This document shows, one piece after another, positions 56,532-64,000 of a stretch of 64,000 nt of DNA. A program made the position numbers and the translations under genes. Where the stretch lies: the NCBI RefSeq assembly GCF_008086115.1, contig NZ_VSIY01000006.1:62001-126000 (forward strand). Direction: 5' to 3'. Under the pieces are notes generated by a model that saw only the letters and a program-made list of their open reading frames with translations, was not told the origin of the DNA and did not search any database. Origin of the DNA: Maritimibacter fusiformis. GTDB taxonomy: Bacteria > Pseudomonadota > Alphaproteobacteria > Rhodobacterales > Rhodobacteraceae. The first letter of the stretch is position 1. Each line of letters begins with the position of its first letter.

Positions 56532-57437
56532 TCAGATGCGATGGAAGCGGGCGTTGATGTTCAGGCGCGGGGTGGCACGGGTGATGGCGCGGTTGGTGAG
56601 GTCGATCAGGTGGGCGAAAACGTTGCGTTCGGCGGCCGGGATCAGGGCCAGCGGCGTGTCGGTGTAGATCGCGCGGGTCAGTTCGGTGGCAGTGGCCGGT
56701 CCGCTTGCGAGGGCGGCCAGGATCTCGGCCTCGCGGCTTTCGCGGTGAGCGATCAGCCAGGCCAGGCGCGCGGCCGGGTCGGCGATCTCGTCCCCGTGGG
56801 CGGGGTAGAGGATGCGATCGTCTCGGGCGGCCAGCTTGCGGCAGGAGGACATGAAGGCGGTCAGGTCGCCATCCGGCGGCGAGATCAGGGTCGAGGCCCA
56901 GCCCATCACGTGATCGCCGGTGAAAAGCGCGTCGTCCAACGCGTAACACAGGTGGTTCGAGAGGTGGCCGGGAGTCCAGACCGCCTCGATCCACATCCCG
57001 TTGCCGATGTCGACCCGTTCGCCATCCTCAAGCGGAACGTCCGGCACGAAATCGTGGTCGATGCCTTCGCCGCCCGACGACATGCCGCGCGCCACCAGAT
57101 CGCGCATCACCTCGGAGCGGCCGGCGGTGGCGGGGCCGAAGGCGTGCACTTTTGCCCCGGTCGCCTCGGACAGGGGCCGGGCGAGGGGGGAGTGGTCGAT
57201 ATGGGCATGCGTGACCACGATTCTGGCCACCCGTTCGCCGGCGGCGAGCCCTGCGAGGATCGCGTCGTAATGGGCGCGGATCGGCGGGCCGGGGTCGAGC
57301 ACGGTAACCTCGCCTTCGCCCAGAATAAAGGTATTGGTGCCCCAGAGCGTCATCGGCGAGGGATTCGGGGCGATGATGCGGCGAATGCCGGGGGCGATGC
57401 TCTGCATCCTGCCGGTCGGCGGCGCGGGGGCGGTCAT
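56532..57437 (-). CDS. Metallo-beta-lactamase-fold hydrolase with winged-helix tail
   Basis: This 301-residue protein has the metal motif THAHIDHS (76-83, HxHxDH). The further ligands are in TPGHLSNH and TGDHVMG, and the last is in YPAHGDEI. The C-terminal ~60 residues form a winged helix as in LACTB2-like MBL proteins, which include endoribonucleases and thioester hydrolases. The substrate is unknown. ATG 57437 follows GGAGA. It lies 128 bp downstream of the iron-sulfur carrier gene on the same strand. Confidence 0.83.
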   Translation of the reverse strand: MTAPAPPTGRMQSIAPGIRRIIAPNPSPMTLWGTNTFILGEGEVTVLDPGPPIRAHYDAILAGLAAGERVARIVVTHAHIDHSPLARPLSEATGAKVHAFGPATAGRSEVMRDLVARGMSSGGEGIDHDFVPDVPLEDGERVDIGNGMWIEAVWTPGHLSNHLCYALDDALFTGDHVMGWASTLISPPDGDLTAFMSSCRKLAARDDRILYPAHGDEIADPAARLAWLIAHRESREAEILAALASGPATATELTRAIYTDTPLALIPAAERNVFAHLIDLTNRAITRATPRLNINARFHRI

Positions 57438-57565
57438 GGCTGTCTCCTTCGCCGCGACCAAAGCCGACCGGGCCTGGCGGTGCAAGCGCGACGTGACGAC
57501 CTGGCCGGGCGAGGGCGGTGCGGGCAGGGGGCGATGAGACCGAAGCCTCACGCCCCGCGCGACGC

Positions 57566-57895
57566 CTACATCGAGAACGAGGTGCCGCAGCCGCAGGAAC
57601 TGCTGGCGTTGGGGTTCTGCACCACGAAACGCGCGCCGATCAGTTCTTCGGTGAAGTCGATCACCGCATCGGCGAGGAACGGCAATGACACCTCGTCGAT
57701 CACCACCTGTTCGCCTTCGCCCTCGAGCACCAGATCGCCTTCGGCGGGATCGTCGAGCGAAATGTCGTATTGAAAGCCCGAGCAGCCGCCGCCCTCGACG
57801 GCGACGCGCAGCGCCTTGCCGGCGTCCTTGGCACCGATTTCGTGCAGCCGCGCAAAGGCCCGCGCGGTCACTTTCGGGGGCAGGGTGAGATCCAT
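57566..57895 (-). CDS. erpA: A-type iron-sulfur carrier protein (ErpA/IscA/HesB family)
   Basis: This 109-residue carrier has the three conserved cysteines C38 (GGGCSGFQY), C101 and C103 (SSCGCGTSF), which hold an Fe-S cluster during transfer to target proteins. Length and the SGFQYDISLDD segment favour ErpA or IscA; the exact paralogue cannot be decided. It is divergent from dgt with a 101-bp gap. Confidence 0.85.
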   Translation of the reverse strand: MDLTLPPKVTARAFARLHEIGAKDAGKALRVAVEGGGCSGFQYDISLDDPAEGDLVLEGEGEQVVIDEVSLPFLADAVIDFTEELIGARFVVQNPNASSSCGCGTSFSM

Positions 57896-57996
57896 GGTCG
57901 TTCCCCATGTTTATTCTGTTCGCTCAAGGGAATATATGGGGTGTGGAACGGGGCGGCAAGAACCGCCGCGTAAATCGACCGTGACGACAGGACAGG

Positions 57997-59181
57997 ATGG
58001 GGGCCGCGATGCGCGCCAGGTATGCCAGCGATCCCGAACGGACGCGCGGGCGGTTGTTTCCCGAGGACGAAAGCGCCTTTCGCACCGCCTTTCAGCGTGA
58101 CCGCGACCGGATCATCCATTCCTCGGCGTTTCGCAGGCTCAAGCACAAGACCCAGGTCTTCGTCGAGCATGAGGGTGACTATTACCGCACCCGGCTGACC
58201 CATTCGATCGAAGTGGCGCAGGTGGCGCGCACCATCGCGGGGGTTCTGGGCCTGAACAAGCAGTTGACCGAGGCGGTGGCGCTGGCCCATGACCTTGGCC
58301 ACACCCCGTTCGGCCACACCGGCGAGGATGCGCTGGACGCGCTGATGCAGCCCTACGGCGGCTTCGACCACAACGCGCAGGCGGTGCGGATCGTGACGGT
58401 TCTGGAGCGTCATTATGCCGAGTTCGACGGTCTGAACCTCACCTGGGAAACCCTTGAAGGCATTGCCAAACACAACGGTCCCGTCACCGGCGACCTGCCG
58501 GTGGCGCTGGCCGACTACAACGCTCGGCACGACCTCGAGTTGCACACCCATGCCAGCGCCGAGGCGCAGGTGGCGGCTCTGTCCGACGACATCGCCTACA
58601 ACAACCACGACCTGCACGACGGACTGCGCGCCGGGCTGTTCTCGGTCGAGGAGATTTGCGGCCTGCCCATCGTCGGCCCGGCCTTCGCCGAGGTCGACAG
58701 GCGCTATCCCGGGCTTGAGGCCGACCGGCGCCGGCACGAGGCCCTGCGCCGGGTGTTCGGGGTGATGGTCGAGGATGTGCTGGTCACCTCGCGACGGTTG
58801 ATCGGCGATCTCGATCCGCGCTCGGTCGAGGATGTGCGCCATGCCGGGCGGCCGGTGATCCGGTTCTCGGAGCCGCTCTGGGCCGACCTGACCGAGATCC
58901 GCGACTTTCTGTTCAAGCGCATGTATCGCGCGCCATCAGTGGTGGCGATGCGGACCCGGGTGACGAAGGTGGTCCAAGACCTGTTCCCACTGTTTTTGTC
59001 CCGTCCCGACCTGCTGCCGGCGGAATGGCGCAAGGACGTGGCGCAGGCGGGCGACCGGACCCGGCTGGCGCGCATCGTGGCCGACTACATCGCCGGCATG
59101 ACCGACCGTTTCGCGTTCGAAACCCACGCACGCCTGATCGCGGCAGGGGACGGCGACGAAAGGCCGGGAAGGGCGGATTGA
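57997..59181 (+). CDS. dgt: Deoxyguanosinetriphosphate triphosphohydrolase-like protein
   Basis: This 394-residue HD-domain enzyme has metal ligands in RLTHSIEVAQ (His) and ALAHDLGHTPFGH (His-Asp) and a distal Asp in ALSDDIAYNNHDLHDG. The N-terminal FRTAFQRDRDRIIHSSAFRRLKHKTQVF is the family signature. It hydrolyses dNTPs to deoxynucleoside and triphosphate, tuning dNTP pools. It is of the shorter alphaproteobacterial Dgt type. ATG 57997 was used; ATG 58009 is possible. argS follows. Confidence 0.88.
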   Translation: MGAAMRARYASDPERTRGRLFPEDESAFRTAFQRDRDRIIHSSAFRRLKHKTQVFVEHEGDYYRTRLTHSIEVAQVARTIAGVLGLNKQLTEAVALAHDLGHTPFGHTGEDALDALMQPYGGFDHNAQAVRIVTVLERHYAEFDGLNLTWETLEGIAKHNGPVTGDLPVALADYNARHDLELHTHASAEAQVAALSDDIAYNNHDLHDGLRAGLFSVEEICGLPIVGPAFAEVDRRYPGLEADRRRHEALRRVFGVMVEDVLVTSRRLIGDLDPRSVEDVRHAGRPVIRFSEPLWADLTEIRDFLFKRMYRAPSVVAMRTRVTKVVQDLFPLFLSRPDLLPAEWRKDVAQAGDRTRLARIVADYIAGMTDRFAFETHARLIAAGDGDERPGRAD

Positions 59182-59281
59182 CCGGCGCACGCCGGGCCGA
59201 TTCGGGGCTACGCGGCAGCCGCCCCGTTGACCTTGCCGTGTTCTGTGCTAGACCGCGCCGGACCCCTTAAGGATGCGGAAA

Positions 59282-61003
59282 ATGAACCTGTTTGCCGATA
59301 TTCGCGCGCTCGTGATCGACAGCCTCAACGCGATGACCGCCGAGGGCGCGTTGCCCGAGGGGCTGGCCTTTGACGCCGTGGCGGTCGAGCCGCCGCGCGA
59401 TGCCGCGCACGGCGACATGGCGACCAACGCGGCGATGGTGCTGGCCAAGCCCGCCGGGGTCAGGCCGCGCGACATCGCCGAGGTGCTGGCCGCGAGGCTG
59501 GCCGCCGATCCGCGCATCGCGCGCGCCGAGGTCGCCGGGCCGGGGTTTCTGAACCTCGACCTTGCCCCGCAGGTCTGGGCCGGGTTGATCGAGACCGTGC
59601 TGGCCGAGGATGGCGACTATGGCCGCTCGGACATGGGGGCGGGGCAGAAGGTCAACGTCGAATTCGTCTCGACCAACCCCACCGGGCCGGTGCATGTCGG
59701 CCATACCCGCGGCGCGGTGTTCGGCGATGCGCTGGCCAGCCTGCTGGAGTTTTCCGGCCACGAGGTGACGCGCGAATACTACATCAACGACGGCGGCGCG
59801 CAGGTCGATGTGCTGGCACGCTCGACCTATGAACGCTACCGCGAGGCGCTGGGGCATGTGCCGGCGATCGCCGAGGGGCTTTATCCCGGCGACTACCTGG
59901 TGCCGGTGGGCGAGGAACTGGCGCGCGAGGTTGGCGACCGCTGGCTCGATCAGCCCGAAGCGGTCTGGCTGGCCGAGATACGCGATTTCGCCACCGAAAA
60001 GATGATGGACATGATCCGCGACGACCTTGCCACGCTCGGGGTCGAGATGGACGTGTATTTTTCGGAGAAATCGCTCTACGGCACCGGCCGGATCGAGGCC
60101 GCCATCGACACGCTGCGCGACAAGGGGCTGATCTACGAGGGCACGCTGGAGCCGCCCAAGGGCAAGCTGCCGGACGATTGGGAACCACGCCAGCAGACCC
60201 TGTTCCGCTCCACCGCGCATGGCGACGACGTGGACCGGCCGATCATGAAATCGGACGGCTCCTGGACCTATTTCGCGCCCGATGTGGCCTATCATTATGA
60301 CAAGATTTCCAGGGGCTTCGATCAGCTTATTGATGTGTTCGGCGCCGATCACAGCGGCTATGTCAAGCGCATGAAGGCGGCGGTGTCGGCGCTGTCGGAC
60401 GGCAAGGTGCCGCTCGACGTGAAGCTGACGCAACTGGTCAAGCTCTACAAGAACGGCGAGCCCTTCAAGATGTCCAAGCGCGCGGGCACCTTCGTGACCC
60501 TGCGCGACGTGGTCGATGCGGTCGGGCGCGACGTGACGCGCTTTCATATGCTGACGCGCAAGAACGACGCGCCGCTCGATTTCGACTTCGACAAGGTGCT
60601 CGAACAAAGCCGCGACAACCCGGTGTTCTACGTGCAATACGCCAATGCACGGGTGCATTCGGTGCTGCGCAAGACCGCCGAAGCGGGCATTGCCGCGGGC
60701 GCGCCGGTGCTTACCGATGCCGCCGAATTCGCCGTCGCGCGCAAGCTGGCCGAATGGCCGCGCCTTGTGGAAATCGCCGCCCGCACCCATGAGCCGCACC
60801 GTGTGGCGTTCTACCTTTATGAGCTGGCCTCGGACTTCCACGCGCTCTGGAACCGGGGCAACGATCAGCCGGAACTCAGGTTCATCCAGGAGGGTGACGC
60901 GGATGCAACATCGGCGAAAATCGCGCTACCCCGGGCCGTTTCCGTTGTGATTTCCGCGGGTTTGGGTATTCTGGGCGTGACCCCGGCCGAAGAGATGCGC
61001 TGA
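59282..61003 (+). CDS. argS: Arginyl-tRNA synthetase
   Basis: This 573-residue class I synthetase has the HIGH motif as HVGH (138-141), KMSKR (396-400), an N-terminal ArgRS additional domain and the C-terminal DALR anticodon-binding domain (about 445-573). It charges tRNA-Arg in the cytoplasm. ATG 59282 was preferred over 59273 because AAGGA lies 8 bp before it. The SPOR, nagZ and scpAB genes follow in the same direction. Confidence 0.94.
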   Translation: MNLFADIRALVIDSLNAMTAEGALPEGLAFDAVAVEPPRDAAHGDMATNAAMVLAKPAGVRPRDIAEVLAARLAADPRIARAEVAGPGFLNLDLAPQVWAGLIETVLAEDGDYGRSDMGAGQKVNVEFVSTNPTGPVHVGHTRGAVFGDALASLLEFSGHEVTREYYINDGGAQVDVLARSTYERYREALGHVPAIAEGLYPGDYLVPVGEELAREVGDRWLDQPEAVWLAEIRDFATEKMMDMIRDDLATLGVEMDVYFSEKSLYGTGRIEAAIDTLRDKGLIYEGTLEPPKGKLPDDWEPRQQTLFRSTAHGDDVDRPIMKSDGSWTYFAPDVAYHYDKISRGFDQLIDVFGADHSGYVKRMKAAVSALSDGKVPLDVKLTQLVKLYKNGEPFKMSKRAGTFVTLRDVVDAVGRDVTRFHMLTRKNDAPLDFDFDKVLEQSRDNPVFYVQYANARVHSVLRKTAEAGIAAGAPVLTDAAEFAVARKLAEWPRLVEIAARTHEPHRVAFYLYELASDFHALWNRGNDQPELRFIQEGDADATSAKIALPRAVSVVISAGLGILGVTPAEEMR

Positions 61004-61093
61004 CGACAGGCGCACGCAGGTTCCGGGGATACAGAGGCAGAACAGAAAACCGGCGACGCGCGTTCGCGCCACAACGCCGGAAAGAGGCGAGAC

Positions 61094-62116
61094 ATGGCAG
61101 CAGCGGACTGGGGCGGCATGAACGCCGGCTATCCCGACTCCACCACAACGACGCAATCCATCCCCGCAGCTTCCGGCGCGTCCTCCGGCGTGGGCCGGGC
61201 GTTGCACGTGCTTGGCGCGCTCCTGTCGGTCGCGCTGATCGCGGGGCTGGGGAACTGGGGTTACACGCTGGTGATGCGTGACGTGACCGGCATCCCGGTG
61301 GTGCGCGCGCTCGAGGGGCCGATGCGGGTGCAGCCCGACAATCCCGGCGGTGTGGCGGCGGATTACCAGGGTCTGGCGGTCAACACCATCGCCGCCGAGG
61401 GTCAGGCCGAAGGGCCGACCGACAGCGTCACCCTGGCGCCGGCGCCGGTCGCGCTGGCCGAAGAAGACCGCCCGGCAGTCAGCGGCGCCGAAGTCGTCGC
61501 GGTGCCGGTAGCCGAAGCCGACGAGATGCCCGCAGCCGCCGTGGAAAGCGCCGAGCCCGACCCGATGGCCGTCGCCATGGCGCTGGCCGAAGCGGTCAGC
61601 GAAGGTGTCGCGCCGCTGACGGGCAAAGAGGCCGATCTGTCGATGGCCGAGACGCCCGAGGCACCCGAAACACCCGCAGCAGATGAACTTGCCGCCGACA
61701 TTGATCGCATCCCGGCCAGCGTGCCCGGCGTCACCCTGTCGCCGCGCCCGGCGCCGCGCCCTGCGGAATTGGTGACCCGTGCCGCGCTGACGCCGGCAAG
61801 CTCGGTCGCGCCGGTCATCGAATCCGTGTCCGGCGCGCGTGAAGTTGACCCCGAAACCATCCCGACCGGCACGCGGCTGGTGCAACTTGGCGCCTTTGAC
61901 AGCGAAGAGGTTGCGCGCATCGAGTGGGATCGGCTGGCCGGCCGCTTCGAGGATATTCTCGACGGCAAATCCCGGGTGATCCAGCGTGCGCAATCGGGTG
62001 GCAAGACCTTCTATCGCCTGCGCGCGATGGGGTTCGAGGATTTGTCGGACGCGCGCCGCTTCTGTGCCGCGATGATGGCCGGGCAGGCGCCCTGTATCCC
62101 GGTCGTGACGCGTTGA
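61094..62116 (+). CDS. SPOR domain protein
   Basis: This 340-residue protein has one membrane anchor (about 34-56), a long Ala/Pro/Glu-rich periplasmic linker (about 75-255) and a C-terminal SPOR domain (about 258-338: TRLVQLGAFDSEEVARIEWDRL...FYRLRAMGFEDLSDARRFC in pieces). SPOR binds denuded septal peptidoglycan, so it is likely a cell-division or cell-wall protein. Its stop overlaps the TTG start of nagZ (TTGA), tying it to peptidoglycan recycling. Confidence 0.85.
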   Translation: MAAADWGGMNAGYPDSTTTTQSIPAASGASSGVGRALHVLGALLSVALIAGLGNWGYTLVMRDVTGIPVVRALEGPMRVQPDNPGGVAADYQGLAVNTIAAEGQAEGPTDSVTLAPAPVALAEEDRPAVSGAEVVAVPVAEADEMPAAAVESAEPDPMAVAMALAEAVSEGVAPLTGKEADLSMAETPEAPETPAADELAADIDRIPASVPGVTLSPRPAPRPAELVTRAALTPASSVAPVIESVSGAREVDPETIPTGTRLVQLGAFDSEEVARIEWDRLAGRFEDILDGKSRVIQRAQSGGKTFYRLRAMGFEDLSDARRFCAAMMAGQAPCIPVVTR

Positions 62117-63117
62117 GCCGACCGGGCGCCTACATCCTTGGATGCGAGGGGCCGGTGCTTACCCCCGCCGAGCGCGACTTTTTCCGCGCCGCGCAGCCCT
62201 GGGGCTTCATCCTGTTTGCCCGCAACGTCGAAAACCCCGATCAGCTTCGCGCGCTCACCGTCGCGTTGCGCGACGCCGTCGGGCGCGAGGCGCCGGTGTT
62301 CATCGACCAGGAGGGCGGACGCGTGGCACGCATGCGCCCGCCGCATTGGCGCGACTGGCTTCCGCCTTTGGACCAGGTTCGCCAGACCAGGCGTCACGCC
62401 GCGCGCGCGATGTATCTGCGCTATCGCCTGATCGCGGACGAACTGCGGGCGGTGGGCATCGACGGCAATTGCGCGCCGGTGCTCGACATCGCCCGGCCCG
62501 ATACCCATCCGGTCCTGAAAAACCGCTGCTATGGCGACGACGTGGTGCATGTGGCCGATATCGCCGGCGCGGTGGCCAGTGCGCTGGTCGATGGCGGCGT
62601 GCTGCCGGTGGCCAAGCACATCCCCGGCCACGGCCACGCCACGCGCGACAGCCACGAAGATCTGCCGCGCGTGTCCGACAAGCTCAAGGCGCTGAAAATC
62701 AGCGACTTCCTGGCGTTCGAGGCGGTCGCCAACCTGCCGATCGCGATGACGGCGCATGTGGTCTTCGAGGCGCTCGACCCCGACAACCCGGCGACCACCT
62801 CGCCCGCGGTGATCACGATGATCCGCGAGAACATCGGCTTTGGCGGCCTGCTGGTGACCGACGATATCTCGATGGGCGCCCTCAGCGGCCCCGTCGCCAG
62901 CCGCGCGTGCGCCGCACTCGCAGCCGGCTGCGACGTGATCCTGCATTGCAAAGGCGACATGTCCGAAATGCGGGCCGTGACCGAGGCCGCAGGCTCCCTG
63001 TCGGATGCCGCCAATGCCCGCGCCGAGGCCGCCCTGGGCTGGCGCCGCGCACCGCGCGCCATTGACATCGCCGCGCTGGAGGCCGAATTTCACGATCTGA
63101 TGACAGGCCGGACGTGA
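62113..63117 (+). CDS. nagZ: Beta-N-acetylhexosaminidase
   Basis: This 334-residue glycoside hydrolase family 3 enzyme has the catalytic loop KHIPGHG (168-174, with the His-Asp acid/base pair in HGHATRDSHED) and the nucleophile in LVTDDISMGAL. It removes GlcNAc from anhydro-muropeptides in the cytoplasm during cell-wall recycling. It starts at TTG 62113 within the preceding stop; no in-frame ATG is near the conserved N-terminus. Stop and scpA start are 1 bp apart. Confidence 0.92.
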   Translation: MSRPGAYILGCEGPVLTPAERDFFRAAQPWGFILFARNVENPDQLRALTVALRDAVGREAPVFIDQEGGRVARMRPPHWRDWLPPLDQVRQTRRHAARAMYLRYRLIADELRAVGIDGNCAPVLDIARPDTHPVLKNRCYGDDVVHVADIAGAVASALVDGGVLPVAKHIPGHGHATRDSHEDLPRVSDKLKALKISDFLAFEAVANLPIAMTAHVVFEALDPDNPATTSPAVITMIRENIGFGGLLVTDDISMGALSGPVASRACAALAAGCDVILHCKGDMSEMRAVTEAAGSLSDAANARAEAALGWRRAPRAIDIAALEAEFHDLMTGRT

Positions 63118-63118
63118 C

Positions 63119-63907
63119 ATGGCGGGTGATGAGTTTCAGGCCGACGTTCTGTCGGTATCCGAACGGATGGCCGCCGAGGCGTTGATCGTCGATGTGGACG
63201 GCTACGAAGGCCCGCTCGACCTGCTCCTGACCCTGTCGCGCACCCAGAAGGTCGACCTGCGCCGCGTCTCGGTGCTGCAACTGGCCGAGCAATACCTGGC
63301 CTTTGTCGAGAAGGCCCGTCACCTGCGCATCGAACTGGCGGCGGACTACCTGGTGATGGCGGCCTGGCTCGCGTTTCTGAAATCGCGCCTGCTGCTGCCC
63401 CCCGAACCCGGCGACGAGGGGCCATCGGGCGAGGAACTCGCCGCGCATCTGGCCTATCAGCTCGAACGCCTGCAGGCGATGCGCGAAGTGGCCGCCACCC
63501 TGATGGCGCGTGACCGGCTGGGGCGCGATTTCTTTGCCCGCGGCATCCCCGAGGACGTGCGCCGCACCCGGCGCGTGACCTATACCGCGACCCTCATGGA
63601 CCTGATGCAGGCCTATGCCCGCATCCGCACCAAGGACGAATTTCGCCCCTATGTGATGGACCGCGACGCGGTGATGACGCTGGAAGAGGCGCTGGAGCGG
63701 ATGCGCGGGCTGATCGGCTTTGCCGGCGACTGGACCGACCTGACCAGCTATCTGCCCGAGGGCTGGCAGGTCGATCCAGGCCGGCGCCGCTCGGCCACGG
63801 CGGCGAATTTCGCCGCCTCGCTGGAGCTTGTGAAGACCGGCGCGGTCGAGATACGCCAGTCGGACACGTTCGCGCCGATCCAGATACGAAAGAGGCACGA
63901 TGGCTGA
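63119..63907 (+). CDS. scpA: Segregation and condensation protein A
   Basis: This 262-residue kleisin is recognised by VDGYEGPLDLLLTLSRTQKVDLRRVSVLQLAEQYL (about 26-60) and AADYLVMAAWLAFLKSRLLLP. It links the SMC heads with ScpB to condense and segregate the chromosome. The C-terminal winged helix present in many ScpA proteins is not clear here. Its end overlaps scpB by 8 bp. Confidence 0.92.
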   Translation: MAGDEFQADVLSVSERMAAEALIVDVDGYEGPLDLLLTLSRTQKVDLRRVSVLQLAEQYLAFVEKARHLRIELAADYLVMAAWLAFLKSRLLLPPEPGDEGPSGEELAAHLAYQLERLQAMREVAATLMARDRLGRDFFARGIPEDVRRTRRVTYTATLMDLMQAYARIRTKDEFRPYVMDRDAVMTLEEALERMRGLIGFAGDWTDLTSYLPEGWQVDPGRRRSATAANFAASLELVKTGAVEIRQSDTFAPIQIRKRHDG

Positions 63908-64000
63908 GGACGACGACCCCCAGGCCCCCGCCGAAAGCCTGTTCGAAGCCCCGCCGATGGGCGAGCAGGAACGCATGGTCGAGGCGATCCTGTTCGCCTC
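63900..64000 (+). CDS. scpB: Segregation and condensation protein B (start only)
   Basis: The first 33 residues are visible (MAEDDDPQAPAESLFEAPP, then MGEQERMVEAILFA), and the gene runs off the window end. An acidic leader precedes EAILFA, the usual start of ScpB's first winged helix. The position after scpA with an 8-bp overlap (ATGGCTGA) supports the call. Confidence 0.85.
   Translation, partial: MAEDDDPQAPAESLFEAPPMGEQERMVEAILFA

Overview
The window is high-GC alphaproteobacterial chromosome, most likely from the Rhodobacteraceae (Rhodobacter/Roseobacter group). This rests on the trgA-trgB-cysK locus known from Rhodobacter sphaeroides, the argS-SPOR-nagZ-scpA-scpB order, and dense overlapping operons with ATGA, TTGA and TGATG junctions. 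No insertion sequence, prophage, rRNA or CRISPR array was seen. The genus is inferred, not proven.

Layout. 1-7817: end of a CPD photolyase, then trgA, trgB, cysK, a large MscS-type channel, an alanyl-tRNA editing protein and a methyltransferase. 7950-9580: a secreted Sel1/peptidoglycan-binding protein and tRNA-Ser(GGA) with its own promoter and terminator. 9803-15094: a DUF3830 protein, a polyamine-type ABC transporter and a LysR regulator. 15232-15675: a BLUF blue-light sensor. 15753-31080: a catabolic cluster of unknown substrate. It holds an IclR regulator, Zn alcohol dehydrogenase, three-gene molybdenum hydroxylase with an unusual fusion and split, TIM-barrel isomerase, complete TctCBA transporter, IolD-like ThDP enzyme, aldehyde dehydrogenase and IlvD/Edd dehydratase. 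An aldo/keto reductase lies convergent to it. 32466-42412: a GntR-controlled Dpp-type peptide ABC transporter interleaved with three metal-dependent hydrolases.

42559-56260 looks like an energy-limitation and dormancy region. It contains a ribosome hibernation factor with a cold-shock-like tail, a host-attachment-family protein, a DUF2267 protein, a PHA synthase, a phosphate acyltransferase, an acetate kinase, a phasin and a complete nine-gene N-type ATPase operon (atpDCQRBEFAG). Two FNR/FixK-like sites lie between the phasin and the ATPase operon, which suggests oxygen control. 56392-64000 is housekeeping: tRNA-Asn, a metallo-beta-lactamase-fold protein, an A-type Fe-S carrier, dGTPase, argS, a SPOR protein, nagZ, scpA and the start of scpB.

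The best candidates for new biology are the catabolic cluster with its rearranged molybdenum hydroxylase, and the grouping of hibernation, storage polymer, acyl-phosphate and N-ATPase genes. Functions are assigned from family motifs read in the translations; no database search was possible.
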